Of a stretch of 64,000 nt of DNA, positions 35,001 through 47,345 are shown in pieces; positions within the stretch are counted from its first letter, which is position 1; each line of letters opens with the position of its first letter. The notes beneath the pieces are model-generated. The model ran no database searches and had not been told where the DNA came from. It saw only the letters and a list, made by a program, of their open reading frames with translations. Origin of the DNA: Antennarius striatus (lineage: Eukaryota > Chordata > Actinopteri > Lophiiformes > Antennariidae); assembly GCF_040054535.1 (NCBI RefSeq), contig NC_090796.1, positions 1,778,001 through 1,842,000 of the forward strand, written 5' to 3'. The translations under genes and the position numbers were made by a program.

Positions 35001-37290
35001 AGAGCAGATTTAAAAGTCTAAAAGATTTCTCTTTCTACCAGTAAGGTTCATGTTTAAATTCTCAGGAATTTTTTTTCTTTTGTTTGGGTCATAAATAAAT
35101 CTAAATCAGTTGGGTTTTAAAGGTCAAAGATGTCTTCATGTGCATCTCACTATGGAATCATAATAAATGCTGTAATAAGTAGAATCTTTGAAACAACTCA
35201 AGCAGGGATCTCTGTTGGATGCCTACTGCATTTATTACATGGAAATATTTAAGTTTGAATACAATCTGAATTTTAAGTGTTGAAATATGAAAATATCTCA
35301 ATTATTTTGATAAAACTAAGTTGAAATAACAGTAAAACATCAAATATTCATGCTCTAATCCATTTAAAGTGAAACGTGCTTTTATTATGGTAAGATCATT
35401 TTTTTAGTGCGCACATTATATAGAAAGCAAGAAAATTATTAATTTTAAGGAGAGTCAGGTGTGAAATTATACATTAAAATATTTTATATCCTAAAACTAG
35501 ATGCAAGTTTCTATTTTTGAAATGGCAAACATTTTTTATTTGACATTATTGCAGAGATTTATACGATTGGACTAAAAATATGAAATTTATGATTTTCAGA
35601 ATAATACTTAAGTTTATACTTAATATTTAAATTTAAATTTCGAACTTCTATATAGTGCTAATAATACAACCAGGCATTCAGTTGATTTCTAGATTCTTGT
35701 TATTATGTTATTTTTTTTTCTTATCACTGTAACATCAATGGTCTTATCTCAGTCGTGTACTTTGTGTTGCAGCTGTTTAATGTCTTCATTTTAAATTCTA
35801 TAAAGCATGACTCTTTGTTGCTTCTTTTGTTCAAATTTGCTTTTTGTTTGTGGTTTACCTGTTTTTTCTGACTCCAGTATGAAATTTGTTGTCATGCATT
35901 TTTCTCTTTTGATCAGTCTCCTGATCTGATTGGATACAAAACTTCTCTGAAACGTGAAGCTTCTCAGACCAAATGAGCAATAAAAGACAGTGTCTCACAA
36001 TCATTAAAAACAGATTTCTGGCACAGGATTTCTTTTCCTCTGATGATGGAAAGCAGAACAAGGCATTAAAGTACTTCATGACCAAACTCATTAATATCTT
36101 AGTACAAAAAAGAAAAAGACTGTTCTATGGGCTAATTGCTGCTACCCTATAGATTAACCCTAAATATAATCAAATGCACAATCAACAGTTTTGGATCTTC
36201 TGTTTCTCACCTTCCCCTGTAGATAATGATGATATTAATTGTTTCATATTAATCCTGAATTGAACAGTGAAATGCTGTATGTTTGACCCCCACCCATGTG
36301 TAGCTGTGTGGGCTTCAGAGGCTGTAGATGGAATTTGGAACTGGGCGACTTTTTACTGAATGCATGTCGAACAGGACGCTTTGTGCCGATGTCGTGCTGA
36401 GCTTGTTTCTTCTTTGTTGTAATCATCGTTCTTTCTGTCTGTTTCTCTCCTCCTCAGACGTGATTAGTGAAATGTACAGAAGCTCATTTCCACCAAGTAG
36501 AGATAAAACATTCAAACGTAACATCAATGAGATGATATTGAAAGTAAAGCCAGAGGAAAAAATATGCTAAACTCAATCATTTTTAATAAAAGTGTGGAAT
36601 AAAACTGACTTGATGAGGCAAAAAAAGTCTGGTCAGTATTCAGTGCACAGAAATTCTGACTGTTTTGATTTTCACTCATTACCATTTTGGGTTTGTAATT
36701 CTTTTGCACTCAAAAGTTCTTCCTCATTACCGTTTCAAAACTTAAATTCCTCATGTTCACATATGTCATAATGGACTTCAGCTTTGATGTCAAAATTTGT
36801 TTATCAGTACTTAAACTTTCATCATTTTCCACCTTGATGTTAATGAGCTTCCATTGAAGAGTGCAGTGACGAGGAGAAAGTTGGAATTGGATTTTTGTTT
36901 TTCCTTGAATACTAACACGGGTCTTTTGTATGTGATTTCTCCCCCAACACACACACACACACTCACACACACACACACCCTTATTATATTAAACAAATAT
37001 TGTGGTGCTATATATATTTGATAAAAATGACTAAATGTATTGGGATTGCTATTGTCTGAAAATAATTGTGACTTTAGAGGGTTATGGTGCAAAATTTATT
37101 TTGTATACAAATAAAAAAGTCTATGTTAATAGTTCTAAATCTTGATATTAACACTGACCCCTGAGGTACATTACTAGATTGCAGTTTAAAGTTTGTACGT
37201 CTTTTTGATAATGTATATGTTTCCTTTCATATGGTAAATTTGTGCTGTGATCAAGCTTTGATAGACTTTGTAAATAAAGCCATGTTTGGA
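32039..37290 (+). other. mbtd1: mbtd1 3' UTR, possibly about 5.2 kb
   Basis: No coding exon follows the stop codon. Several poly(A) signals occur; candidates are AATAAA near 33439 in an A-rich run and a good one at 37273-37278, which overlaps a Pumilio-type motif TGTAAATA (37269-37276) and is followed by TTGGTTGTGATCG. The region is AT-rich and repeat-poor, as is usual for long 3' UTRs. A CA run lies at about 36949-36977. Which site is used cannot be told from sequence. Confidence 0.45.
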
Positions 37291-37489
37291 TTATAATATT
37301 GGTTGTGATCGACGGCTTCTTTGTTTACAGGCGTTGCAAACTGTTTCCGCATGGCTGTGAAAGTTTATCTGGTCATTTTTGTAAGATCTGACTTTTACAC
37401 TGAATAAAAAGGCGTATGACTTCAAACACTGTGGGAATTGTTTGTCACATTAAGTACAGGATCATCCAAGCAGGACATGGTGTAAACGC

Positions 37490-38600
37490 GCTGGACTGTC
37501 TTCATAGGTGTCTTTGTACAGTCTGCACCTCGGGTCTGATGTACTCGAGTAGATCCTGGCCTCTATGTCTCTTGTTCTTTGGACCTTCTGCTGTCTTGAT
37601 CAGTGTCTCCGTGTTGTTTGTTAATCCAGCAATTTCTATCCACTGGTAGGATTGCTTGAAGTCTGTCACTTCTTTGACTTGGTGGGGGTACATTCCATGT
37701 AGCAGCTTGTCCCTCCAGGTGTCCTCTGCACTCCCATTGGGTTTCTGCTGCTTGACCCATGGCAGTTCATCCTGGGGGTGCCATTCTCTTGAAGTATTCT
37801 TGGATTTTCATTGCTTCATCTTGGAGCGTGACCTTGATGCTCACTAGTCTTCAGCCCCCCTCTTTCTACGTAGTATATAGTCTCTGGGTGCTGGACTTCT
37901 GGCAAAACTTGGAGCTTTCCTCTCTTGATATCTGGCTTTTATCACCTCCTTTGGCCAGTTTATGACCCAGTGGGGTACCCAGATGTGCTGACTACAAAGA
38001 CCTACAACCACATCCTACGGGCTCACCTTTACATTCCAGCCTCTGTCCTCTGCTTTAGCTGGTAGCTTGGAGTAGTACAGCTTCCTATGCTTCTTCGATG
38101 GATCCTTCCAGAAATTGTCAGTTCTGTGATGTAAGAGAGCTGGTAGGGATAAGACTACAGGAAGAGCTCTGACTGCTGGGTGTTCGTTACAATCTCTAGA
38201 GGGAACAAGAGCCTCTGACCTTGGTCAACTGACATCTGCCGGTCTCTGGCTGCATTCAGTGGTACCAGATCAGGGTTTGAGGAGCTGAACCTCGACTGGT
38301 CCCCCTCCTGAATAAACCATGGTGGGTGCTGGTGCACTCCCTTGTCGAAGTGCTGGATGTTGATGAATGTCGGGTGAGCCTCCTTGCCCAGTGCCCCCGG
38401 GCCTGTCCTGGGCACCCTGGCGGTGGCGGTCGCTGCCTCATCTTGGTCTTTGGGTCTACGTGGTTCTCGGTGCCCCCTGGTGGCTCTTCAGGTGATGACT
38501 TCTGGATGCTCCTGGCTGCCCGGGGTTGGGGGTACTCAGCTAGCGTGAACCTGTTGGGTTCCAGTAGCCTATCTGGGTGTTGGTTTCATCACACATGCAT
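37490..38600 (-). mobile_element. Broken non-LTR retrotransposon (LINE) remnant, antisense
   Basis: Read on the minus strand, 37500-37900 encodes pieces such as IQEYFKRMAPPG, DKLLHGMYPHQVKEV and SYQWIEIAGL, typical of the segment after the reverse transcriptase in a common family of fish and invertebrate non-LTR Pol proteins. The part at 37930-38420 encodes WFIQEGDQS, LNAARDRQMSVD, LLFPLEIVT and, after stops, KLPAKAEDRGWNVKVSP, typical of the C-terminal endonuclease-like end of R2-like Pol proteins. Many stops and frameshifts break the frame, so it is dead. No reverse transcriptase core was seen. On the minus strand the C-terminal-like block comes first, so two insertions or a rearrangement are likely. 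Confidence 0.65.
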
Positions 38601-39570
38601 GTTGGTTCAGGGCCTACCAGCTACTGTCGAGTCCAATTATTGAGAAACATTGGGTCCCGTCAGTACGTGATGACTTTTCAGACATCACAATCTCATGCCC
38701 TCTATCTTCCTCCTAGTTTTCCTCTGGTGGCCTATTCTATACCATCAGGAACTCCACTAATCTGGTGTTTTATAACATTGGTAATAAGGTATCAGTTCCA
38801 AGATATAATTAAACAGCCTAAATCTTTGTCACTCCAATAGCACTGCCTGTTTATCAACTACCCTGTTTGCTTTCCCCCTTAACTCAGAGGTGCAGCACTT
38901 CCCTCTCTGGCTCACAATAGGACATTCTAATAAAGACTGACAATTTAGTTCCCAGAGAGGACCGGTGATGATCACATGGACACATTAAAATATATAAACG
39001 GTTTTGCTGCAAGACCAAAACAAGCACTTGATCTCAAAAAGTAAACCCCCTTTTATGGGGTTAAACTGAGAACACATGCAGATTAAAACGATAAAAAAAA
39101 TGAAGTGAGTTTATTCAAATATTGGGATTGGGACAGGGATTAATTTTCCAAAGCAGTTTCTGCTTCTTTATTACCTTGTCATTAAAGAAAGAACATGGTA
39201 AGACAAATTTACAAGTATTACCTTAACATTTAAGTGACAAACAGCATAGTTTAGATTGTTCTGTAGGTCAGTGGCAGACTACAGATCTGATTGTGTTAGC
39301 AACTACACTTAACCACTCTCACTGAATTAGCAGCTGCTGGATTTACTCAAGTGATGATATGAAGAGAAAATCTAAGGGAGTTCATTGAAACCATCATTGC
39401 AGCAAAAATACAATCTGAGATTACGGCTCCCTCTAATCCTGCCTGGGATCAGATATAAAGCGCCACGCAAAGAGGACCATTAGCTCGTCTCCTCTGTTCG
39501 AGCGAAGTAGGTCAGATTTATATGTACATCAGTACTGTGTTTAACCCCCCCCCATAGAATGACAACACTT
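38601..39570. other. Intergenic gap between the LINE remnant and the nme2 3' end
   Basis: This stretch is AT-rich with no open frame of interest, no terminal repeats and no RNA signature that I can recognise. Confidence 0.5.
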
Positions 39571-39588
39571 GGTGTTGGTGATGTGATT

Positions 39589-39594
39589 TTTATT
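39589..39594 (-). terminator. nme2: nme2 poly(A) signal
   Basis: AATAAA on the minus strand lies about 220 bases after the nme2 stop codon, giving a short 3' UTR. The gene therefore ends roughly 2.3 kb from the last mbtd1 poly(A) candidate, tail to tail. Confidence 0.7.
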
Positions 39595-39814
39595 GGAAAA
39601 ATGGTTTAACAAAATGGTCAATGTTTCAAGTCGCTCTTCCTGTACATTTATTGGATGATGGAATGTTTCTAAAGGAATGAGTTAAGGACTACACCTCCAC
39701 AGAGAGAAGATTCAAGTACAGTATGACAAGAGGCCAGGAGGGGACGTGACTATGTCATGAACTCCAGTTGTCTGCTAAGCTACAGGCAAATACCAGCAGA
39801 TCTGAGCCCAATTT

Positions 39815-41790
39815 TTACTGGTCGGTTGGTATTGGGACGGCGGCCTGGTAAAGCCAGTCAAAGGCACAGCTGTCGTACTTGACCATCTCGTCCTTGAACC
39901 ACAGGGCAATCTCCTTTTTGGCACTCTCCACCGAGTCACTGCCGTGAATGATGTTCCTGGGGGAGGGGGGAGCAGAGAAACGGGACTCAGTTCTGGTTCA
40001 GTTGAGGAGAGACCACAGAAGAGCGTGAAGACAGCACTCACTTGCTAACGTTGATGCAGAAATCTCCTCTGATGGTTCCGGGCTTGGAGTTGGCAGGGTT
40101 GGTCTCCCCCAGCATCACTCTGCCCGTCTTCACCACGCCCTCGCCCTCCCACACCTGGAAGAGACGGATGACGAGACCCCAGACTTTAGAAACCTCCATT
40201 TACTTTCTCGTTCCCAGCTGACTGCGGGCGAAAGGCTGGATACACTCTGGACACTTCACCACATGAAAGAACCATTCACAGACACACTCACATTTCTCTA
40301 AGAAAATGTATTTCCTTAGCTTAGAGAACTGAATTGGTTCATTCACCTGCAAAGGGAGGTGACGGATAATCTGACAAAAACCTGTCGTTAGAAATTCATA
40401 GAAATGCCGGCTTCTGAAGTTGAAGTAAACAAAAACATTCAAGGATTATAAAGGTCTTTTCATGAGGAGCACATAATTGACCTGGAAGGCGCTGCTCGGT
40501 GTTTGTGCAGTCATGTTGGATTCCTTTGTGAAGCACTACGTTCACAATTGTTTCCAAACTATAAGCTTTTATGCAACTTCACACGATTTACCATTAATAA
40601 CTGGTTCTTCTGGTTTGACAACTTCTAGTTTGCAGCAAGTTCTGCCAACTTCTGCACCAACATCCTCTGATTTCTTCTGGTTTCTTGCCGTGAAGTAAAA
40701 GGTTGTGCCTATCATCATTGGTCAAAGTTATTCGATTTTCCTGTTCATTGAAAGACTGTCGTGAAATTAAGCTGGCACAAGATATCCTCCCAAAAAATGC
40801 TCCCGATGGATGTAGACGACTCACGATTTGATTCAGAAATTTATCAATTTGATTTAAAATCAGCAGAAACCAACTGACCACTGTAATCCATATGTAGGTA
40901 TGGGCGTCTTACCATGGCAACCACTGGACCAGAGCTCATGTATTTAATGAGCGTGGGAAAGAAGGGTTTCCCCTTCAGGTCCTCGTAGTGTTTCTCCAGA
41001 TGCTCCTTAGAGGCCTGCAGCAGGAGAACAGACACATCACTTCAAAATCCATCTCCACTTCACTTTCATTTTCCAGTTTGCAATGCATCACATGTATATT
41101 TTACCTTCAGGAGCTCCCAAACCATTTTTGCTAAATCTAATGATATAAATTGATAATGCAAGAGTTGTCCCAGTTGTCGTGTCAGCGTGAAAAGTAGCAC
41201 ACAGGTGGAACACCAACTGTCGTGAACACTTTGATCCCCAGGGGGACATTTTTAATCAATCACTGTTCCGTTCTCAATCAGCCATCACTACATGTACAGG
41301 TCTCCCTCAGTTTGGCTCACACGAGTTTTAATCACTATAAAGATTTTATACCAAACCAAACCACTATGTGAGAAACGCGTTCCATCAGAGGAGCTGTACT
41401 CTGACCTGACATTCTACAGCACCAACACCTCACCGGAGGTGAAGGATGTCCACTCTGACACGCGTGTCAGTGGATCAGGAGACCTCAACCCAGTGCTAAA
41501 CAGTCAGAAATAGACAGGCAGGCTAATCAGCTCACCAGGTCTTAAGTCACTGCAGTCACCCATCATGACTTTGTACGATGGACAGTTAAAATTAGAAGCA
41601 CCTTTCCAAGTTCTGCCTTGAAAGTAATGACTACTCATGCATTATATAAAAAATGACTTACATGGACCATCTTCATAGCCACAAGCTTGAAGCCTTTCAT
41701 CTCAAACCTCTTGATGATCTCACCAATGAGGCCTCTCTGCACACCATCGGGCTTGATGGCAATGAAGGTCTGCTCTTTTTTGTCTTCCAT
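39815..41790 (-). CDS. nme2: Nucleoside diphosphate kinase (NME1/NME2 type)
   Basis: Four coding exons on the minus strand: 41662-41790, 40913-41014, 40042-40154 and 39815-39956, total 486 nt, 161 aa. The exon with the start begins at 41794. The protein transfers the gamma phosphate from ATP to other nucleoside diphosphates through a phosphohistidine. It has the substrate-site tract [15 protein letters not shown] near the N-terminus, the [17 protein letters not shown] loop, and the active-site histidine in NIIHGSDS (H119). Family proteins are 151-153 aa and end at the W-[ILV]-Y-[EQ] motif; here DWLYQ is followed by nine extra residues (AAVPIPTDQ). The neighbour is mbtd1, tail to tail, as in human, supporting the NME2 assignment; the sequence alone does not separate teleost nme2 paralogs. 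Cytosolic and nuclear hexamer in the family. Confidence 0.95.
41228..41256 (-). mobile_element. Possible SINE tail fragment in an nme2 intron
   Basis: TTTGATCCCCAGGGGGACATT is the reverse complement of the tail type AATGTCCCCCTGGGGATCAAA found at the 3' end of fish SINEs. Only about 28 bases match, so it is a weak call. Confidence 0.4.
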
Positions 41791-43135
41791 GATTCTGCAA
41801 AACAGCAACAAAAGAAAAGGACAGATAAAAGATAAATTAAAAAAATATAGAGTCCTGGGAGTAACTCACGTATTAGGGCCGGCTGCCGAGGGCCCCGACC
41901 CCATGACACAGAGGAATCATCGACACACACGACTCGGGCTAGTGCTGATCTGACCATGTAATCACCTAAGAGAAACCGCAGTGGTTCTGAGTGTCAGCCC
42001 CTCCCACAGCGCAGACGCTTATCCTCCGTTTCTACAGCGCACTAAAGAACAGGGACTCGACTGCTGGTCACTTCACTCCTTATGAATAAACTGAAACATT
42101 ACATCATAGGAAATACTTGATCTGCATCACCTTTCAAGGAAAGTCAGAGCTGTATTGTCCAACTGTGTACATTACAGGTAGCATGGGGCCAAGAACTGAT
42201 GGAACCCCAAAGACATAGATGCATCTTTAATGTAATAGAGAGTCATGCTGGTAACAGCATAATTTAATGAAAGAAACTGGACTTGAGGGTGAAGAAACTT
42301 AGGACATCATCTCACGACTACAAAATGGAGCAGTGCATTTTACTGAATAATTCATTTATTCAAAAAACAAATGTGATAAACACTTGGCAACCTTACACCC
42401 AAAGCCACCTTCTAATAAATGGTTTCCTTGTCCAGCAACTTAAAAGACTCATTCTTTGAGATTTTACTTCAAGAAACACATTAAATTTGTAAATTGTAAA
42501 ATTTCAAATCACTCTAATTCTACTTATTTACTTATTATTGATCTTATTTGTTGAGTGTTCATTCTTTTTGTATCTCTAACATTGATAAAGGTTCTGCTGC
42601 AGCCATAACAGGGACTGCTAAAAGAACATCTTATCTTCCATACACTTAAACATGCAGCTGCTTCTGATGCAGGTTTAGTAACAAAGACCCAGGTGATCAC
42701 TAAAGCGTGTTGCTCACTAGTGACGTCAGAGCCCACGTGTCCGGCACGAGGCCCTTGACGTTCCCTTTCCATTTGATTCTGACAGCTGCTGATTGGTCCG
42801 TTCTGCTTGGTCACCGCAGAAACACAGACGTGTTCTCCCCCGAGACGACACTCGTTAGCGGTGACTGTCAGTTAGCCGGGGGCGGAGAACGTTCCGTCCT
42901 CTCAGGGGGAGAGGCCCGGGCCTCCCGCGGCCACATGGCCTTTTGTTCCAGCGGGTTCCGAACACCGGGAGAGGAAACGCCTCCTCTGCGCCGGGCAGCA
43001 CCGGGCTAAACCTGTTAGCTTCCGCTGGTTCAGCTGCAGCCAACAGTGCTAAAACTACAACAACTGTATCCGTGTCCACAAATGGATGAATTCGAGTGAT
43101 AACACAACGCTAACAGACGGACAGGAAGTACTCAC

Positions 43136-43200
43136 TTTGATGACGTTGACGACGGAGCTCCAACAGAGACACTGACGCGGCCGCTCCGGCAGAGGTGGGA
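43136..43200 (-). other. nme2: nme2 non-coding first exon
   Basis: The donor CATCAAA|GTGAGT ends at 43136 and splices to the acceptor at 41795-41796, four bases before the start codon. The upstream limit near 43200 is inferred from the TATA box position. The leader contains no ATG. The first intron (about 1.3 kb) is CpG-rich at 42850-43010. Confidence 0.65.
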
Positions 43201-43209
43201 AGGGTCCGA

Positions 43210-43233
43210 CGCGCGTGCGCAGTTGGCTTTATA
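43210..43233 (-). promoter_or_regulatory. nme2: nme2 core promoter: TATA box and NRF1 site
   Basis: On the minus strand TATAAAG lies at 43227-43233 and TGCGCACGCGCG, an exact match to the NRF1 consensus YGCGCAYGCGCR, at 43210-43221. The NRF1 site therefore falls between the TATA box and the expected start point about 30 bases downstream of it. A GC-box-like CCGCCTCC lies just upstream. Confidence 0.65.
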
Positions 43234-46200
43234 GGAGGAGGCGGAGCTTCGACGGTGGCCCAGTGGGGCCAAAAGTCCTCGCAACTCGTTTCTTAACCCT
43301 TTAAAACCAAACATGTACTGTACATCAACAGTACGTGATTGATCAAGTAAACACTTCCAGAATTTTGAGACTTTAAATAATAAGTTTGACATATTAGCCT
43401 CAAAAACCTGAAGCATACAATGAGCCACATGTGTCTGCATTTTACATGCGCACAATTTCTGGATTTAAAAAATCCTCAAACTAATTAAAGATTGGATATT
43501 TAGATATTTAAGCTTTTGTAAAAAATTTTTTTTTAACATTTGTCAGAAGTTTCCATTGAGCCTTTATTTTCTATCAAATTTTTTTGTGGCTATAGTTGCA
43601 GCTGTGCCACACGGAATTCTGACTTCAGGTTTGTCATTTCACAATTTAAAAGCTTTCAACACAAAATATTTTTTAGGTTATTGGGGTGTTCTCCAAATAA
43701 GGTGACTGCAAAAAAAAAAAAAAAAAAGGATTTGTGTGTGAACAGAATCTTCTTTGGTTCTTCTAAAATGACACAATCCTTCATTGAGGAAATGGCGCCT
43801 CTCTACTGACAGTTCCCACTGACATTTTTGGTCTACATGGGCCTTAAACTGGTAACCCTCCGATCCACAGTCCAACAGGAAGTGGACTGAGCTCCTGCTG
43901 CTCTCGATCGTGGTTTTTCACCTGTTCCTGATTGTGGAGAGAGGTTGAAGTTGAACCTGTGCTGTTCTGCAGCCAGGCGCTCCTCCCCAACCTGTCAGCA
44001 CATGAACTATAGGAATCATGAAATGACGCTACAACACAAATTGAACTATTCCCCGTGGAGCCATTCCAATTTAACGACTGTAAACCACTGGGATGGACTC
44101 TATTTAGCACTTTAACAAAGGAAGATTGTCACTTTCACCTCAGCATGCACTGGTTCCAGGCTACCTTTACATAAAAGCTACCATCTACTCGTACCGACAT
44201 GAGAGGACAATGCTGGTAGTTAGCACGCACATTAAACAGCATGCACAAATGTACTTCAAGTGGATTCCTGTATCTTCAGGCTAAAGCCTATAAAAGGCAG
44301 CTTTTAAAAGGACTTATAGACTAAAACGCGCAGCTCATGGCTTTTGTGGCATGACTTATATGTTAGTGTTGAAGTCACTGGGCATTACATAACATTAATG
44401 GAAATAACCTTAATGCAGCCAGGGATATTAAAGCCATAAAGAACCGTAACTCTCACGTACGACATTAGTATTCCCCACTCACTCATTCCACTCAGTGAAG
44501 ATGAATGGAATTTCTGTGAGCCTGGCTTCTTAGCAGTATGAAAATATTAGTAATGTCAGCTCAAACCAAATCTCCCTCTGAAATTGAATCTGCTTTGAAA
44601 GACTAAGATTCCACCATTTGGCTCATCGGTGGCTGCGATGGGTCTGAATGAGTTCTGAGGCAGCAGCGACACCCAGACATAGGATGTGACCCCCACATTG
44701 GAGGCTGTTGCTCCACTGTCTATAAGTAACTCTATTTGATGAATGGAAGACAAACTGTGGACTTTACACAAAGCTTTTCATCGGTGCTTTGAGGAAAATA
44801 TGCAGCAACAGTCATGTCGTCCCACATGCACGCAGAAACGACTGCTCAGAACCTCACACACACGTTCACATAACTCAGAAAGTGGGAATTCAATCAAAGC
44901 AGTGGTTCATGTTTTATTCATGGCTTCAGTCTCCGAGTGCAAAAAGATTTAAAGTTACTGCTGGCATGACGTGAACATCATCAATGAGTCAGAAGTCGCG
45001 GTGATTTAAACACCTTAGCTGCTGCATCAATGAATTTGTTATTCTTGCAATAAATCAGGCATGAGATATAATTAATACATGTACTGTACTCACAGTCCGT
45101 GAAGTACAACATACATAACTACTAGTAATCCATTGTCCTCACGTTAAAGTTTTACAAATTTAATAATGAATGAAGTATTTGCAAATTTCTAAATTAAAAA
45201 TATTTGTCTTCCTGTTTAGTTGCCTGATCAAACGGATATGACAGCTCCTGGTTTGTTTGGGTTTTTTTTTGACATTTTAATTAAACAATGAAAATGAAAT
45301 GTTGAAGATTAAATGAACAAAAGTTTTATCATTGCATGATGAGTCTGTACTTATTGAGATCATCATTAATCTTCTTGAAGACTTGAGTGTGACTTCCTTC
45401 CCTCCTCTCGTGTCCTCTGTCCATCTCTCTGCACCTCCTGCTCTTAGAAAACAAATGCACAGTTAATCCTCTGGCCTAATCTGCTGCGTTCTACTCCCAG
45501 TCCTATTTTTACTGGGGTTTAAGAACCGGGATTAAACCATCTTTTTTCTCGCTCTGTCTGACTGGGTTATCCGGCAGGATGGAACTATTGATGGCTAAGT
45601 GCAGTTCACGCGACTCCTCAAAGCCTGTTAGGTGTGTGTGTGTGTGTATTGTTGTTAGGTGTACTACAGGAGTTTGCGAAGGTGTGCAGACGTCGCGCTA
45701 ATTGGCATTGTCTCAACTTTTTATGATGTTCTCTTTCTTCTGCTTAAGATAGAGGGCAGGACACATCGCTCACAATAATGTGAAGCGGCAAGCTGTTGGT
45801 GCTCTAACGGATTGTACCACACAGTCATTATTTTGCTTTTAGAGGCATCTCTCCCAGCCTGTGAGAGGAAGAAGCTGTTTGGTGGAATTGCTTCCAATGT
45901 AAAATGGTGTTGACAAAAAAATCTCTCTCAGGCAAAGAGGTTTGGTTTATTGCCTCAAATTGCTCCTACACAGAGGCAGATGAGTTATTTCAAGTGTCAT
46001 ATTGTAGGTTTTTAGTGTCAGGCAGCCAATGTTCCTCTAAATTCTCCATGCAACCAGAAGATGGGTGTCTGGATGAGGCTGCACACACACATGAACACAC
46101 CTGCCTGCATCTAAACACACACGTTGACACCTGCCAGTGTTATTTATCACTCCAGCGCTCAGGGTGTAGAGTTACCCGCGTTCTCTGACAGAGACAAAAA

Positions 46201-46359
46201 GTGTCATTTTTAGCTGGATCCACTTTTATGAAACCCGTAGATCTCTGCAGCCTCCACCTGCCCAGAGGGGATTATTACAGGTGAGAATCATGGCTGTAAT
46301 ATAAAATACATTGTTTTGGGATTGAGGTTATGATAAGCCCATACTGCCACAGTCCATCG

Positions 46360-46660
46360 CCCCCGACTGTGTTATGCATAAGCAGCAGTTTTATGAATTC
46401 ATAATTTAAAGGGATGCTGAACAAGCCTCTCCCACAGACATCTTCTTGTTAGGTTAAAATGGCTTTTGCTCCGCGTTGCACTCTGACTCCTTCTCATGCT
46501 GCCAAATGTGGCCCTATGTAGACGCAAATCCGCTCTAATGCCAAAAATACTTTAAAAAAAAAAGTAATCTGTCAATCCCAGTTTTAGCCGAAACAGATTT
46601 TGTGGTCAAGAGTTTACCTGGACGTATTTTTCAAGGCTTGTAGTGAAGTCCATCACATGT
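46360..46660. other. Candidate conserved non-coding element
   Basis: This stretch is repeat-free, balanced in base composition and contains TAAT-like and MADS-like motifs, without an open frame. It resembles vertebrate regulatory elements in texture only; conservation cannot be seen from a single genome. Confidence 0.2.
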
Positions 46661-47182
46661 TAATGTCCAGGTGATGGATTGTACATGCCACAAGTACATA
46701 ATAAAACATATAATACCATATCTAATTGTCAGAGGATAAAACACTTTAGACCTCAGTGTGAATTATGGGATGCCCCACCATTTACAGACCAGCTGACAGA
46801 CTTTACTGCAGACATGAGCCAGTTTCTGATGATTTATATTACAATGGGAACTCTTTTACTTTGAGTAGTAAAGAACAAATGTATATGATCACCTTTATGT
46901 AAGACTCCTCCAGTCAGCTGAAAATAAGTCTAAGGAAATACTTATGTTTTAACCCTTTAAAGCACAATAATGGATCATTGGGTGCACGGATGTGTACTTA
47001 TCTTTGTTAGCTAATTACACATTATGCAGAATAACTACTGAGTGCATTACTGTCATGTTCTCGTGGGTGTCCTAAAGGGTCACTGAGAGGTCATCAGTGC
47101 AGACTTTCAACATTTAAAATGATTCCAGAGAGCTGTTCCTATGTTTAAATCAAATTACATAATTAGAATCAAATGAAGCCCA

Positions 47183-47345
47183 TCTCCAGCGATGAGCTGG
47201 CAACTTATCCAGGGTGTACCCCACTTCTCGCCTTTAGCCGGGTTAGACTCCAGCAATACCTGTGACCCCTGAAGCAGGTAAACGGCTGTAGACAAGAAGA
47301 TTGTGATCGTCTTGCCTACAAGAAAACGGATGAATGGATGAAATT
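47183..47345 (+). mobile_element. Degenerate fish repeat, 3' part
   Basis: GGCAACTTATCCAGGGTGTACC, CACTTCTCGCCTTTAGCCGG, TAGACTCCAGCA and the GGATGAATGGATG tail match the 3' half of the widespread teleost repeat that also appears at 18893-19065. Confidence 0.8.

Noticed and set aside
37416..38840. + strand open frames across 37.4-38.8 kb
   Set aside because: They are antisense readings of the LINE remnant, whose recognisable peptides are on the minus strand.
42707..43079. Open frames on both strands in nme2 intron 1
   Set aside because: They reflect CpG-island composition around the nme2 promoter; no domain or splice evidence.
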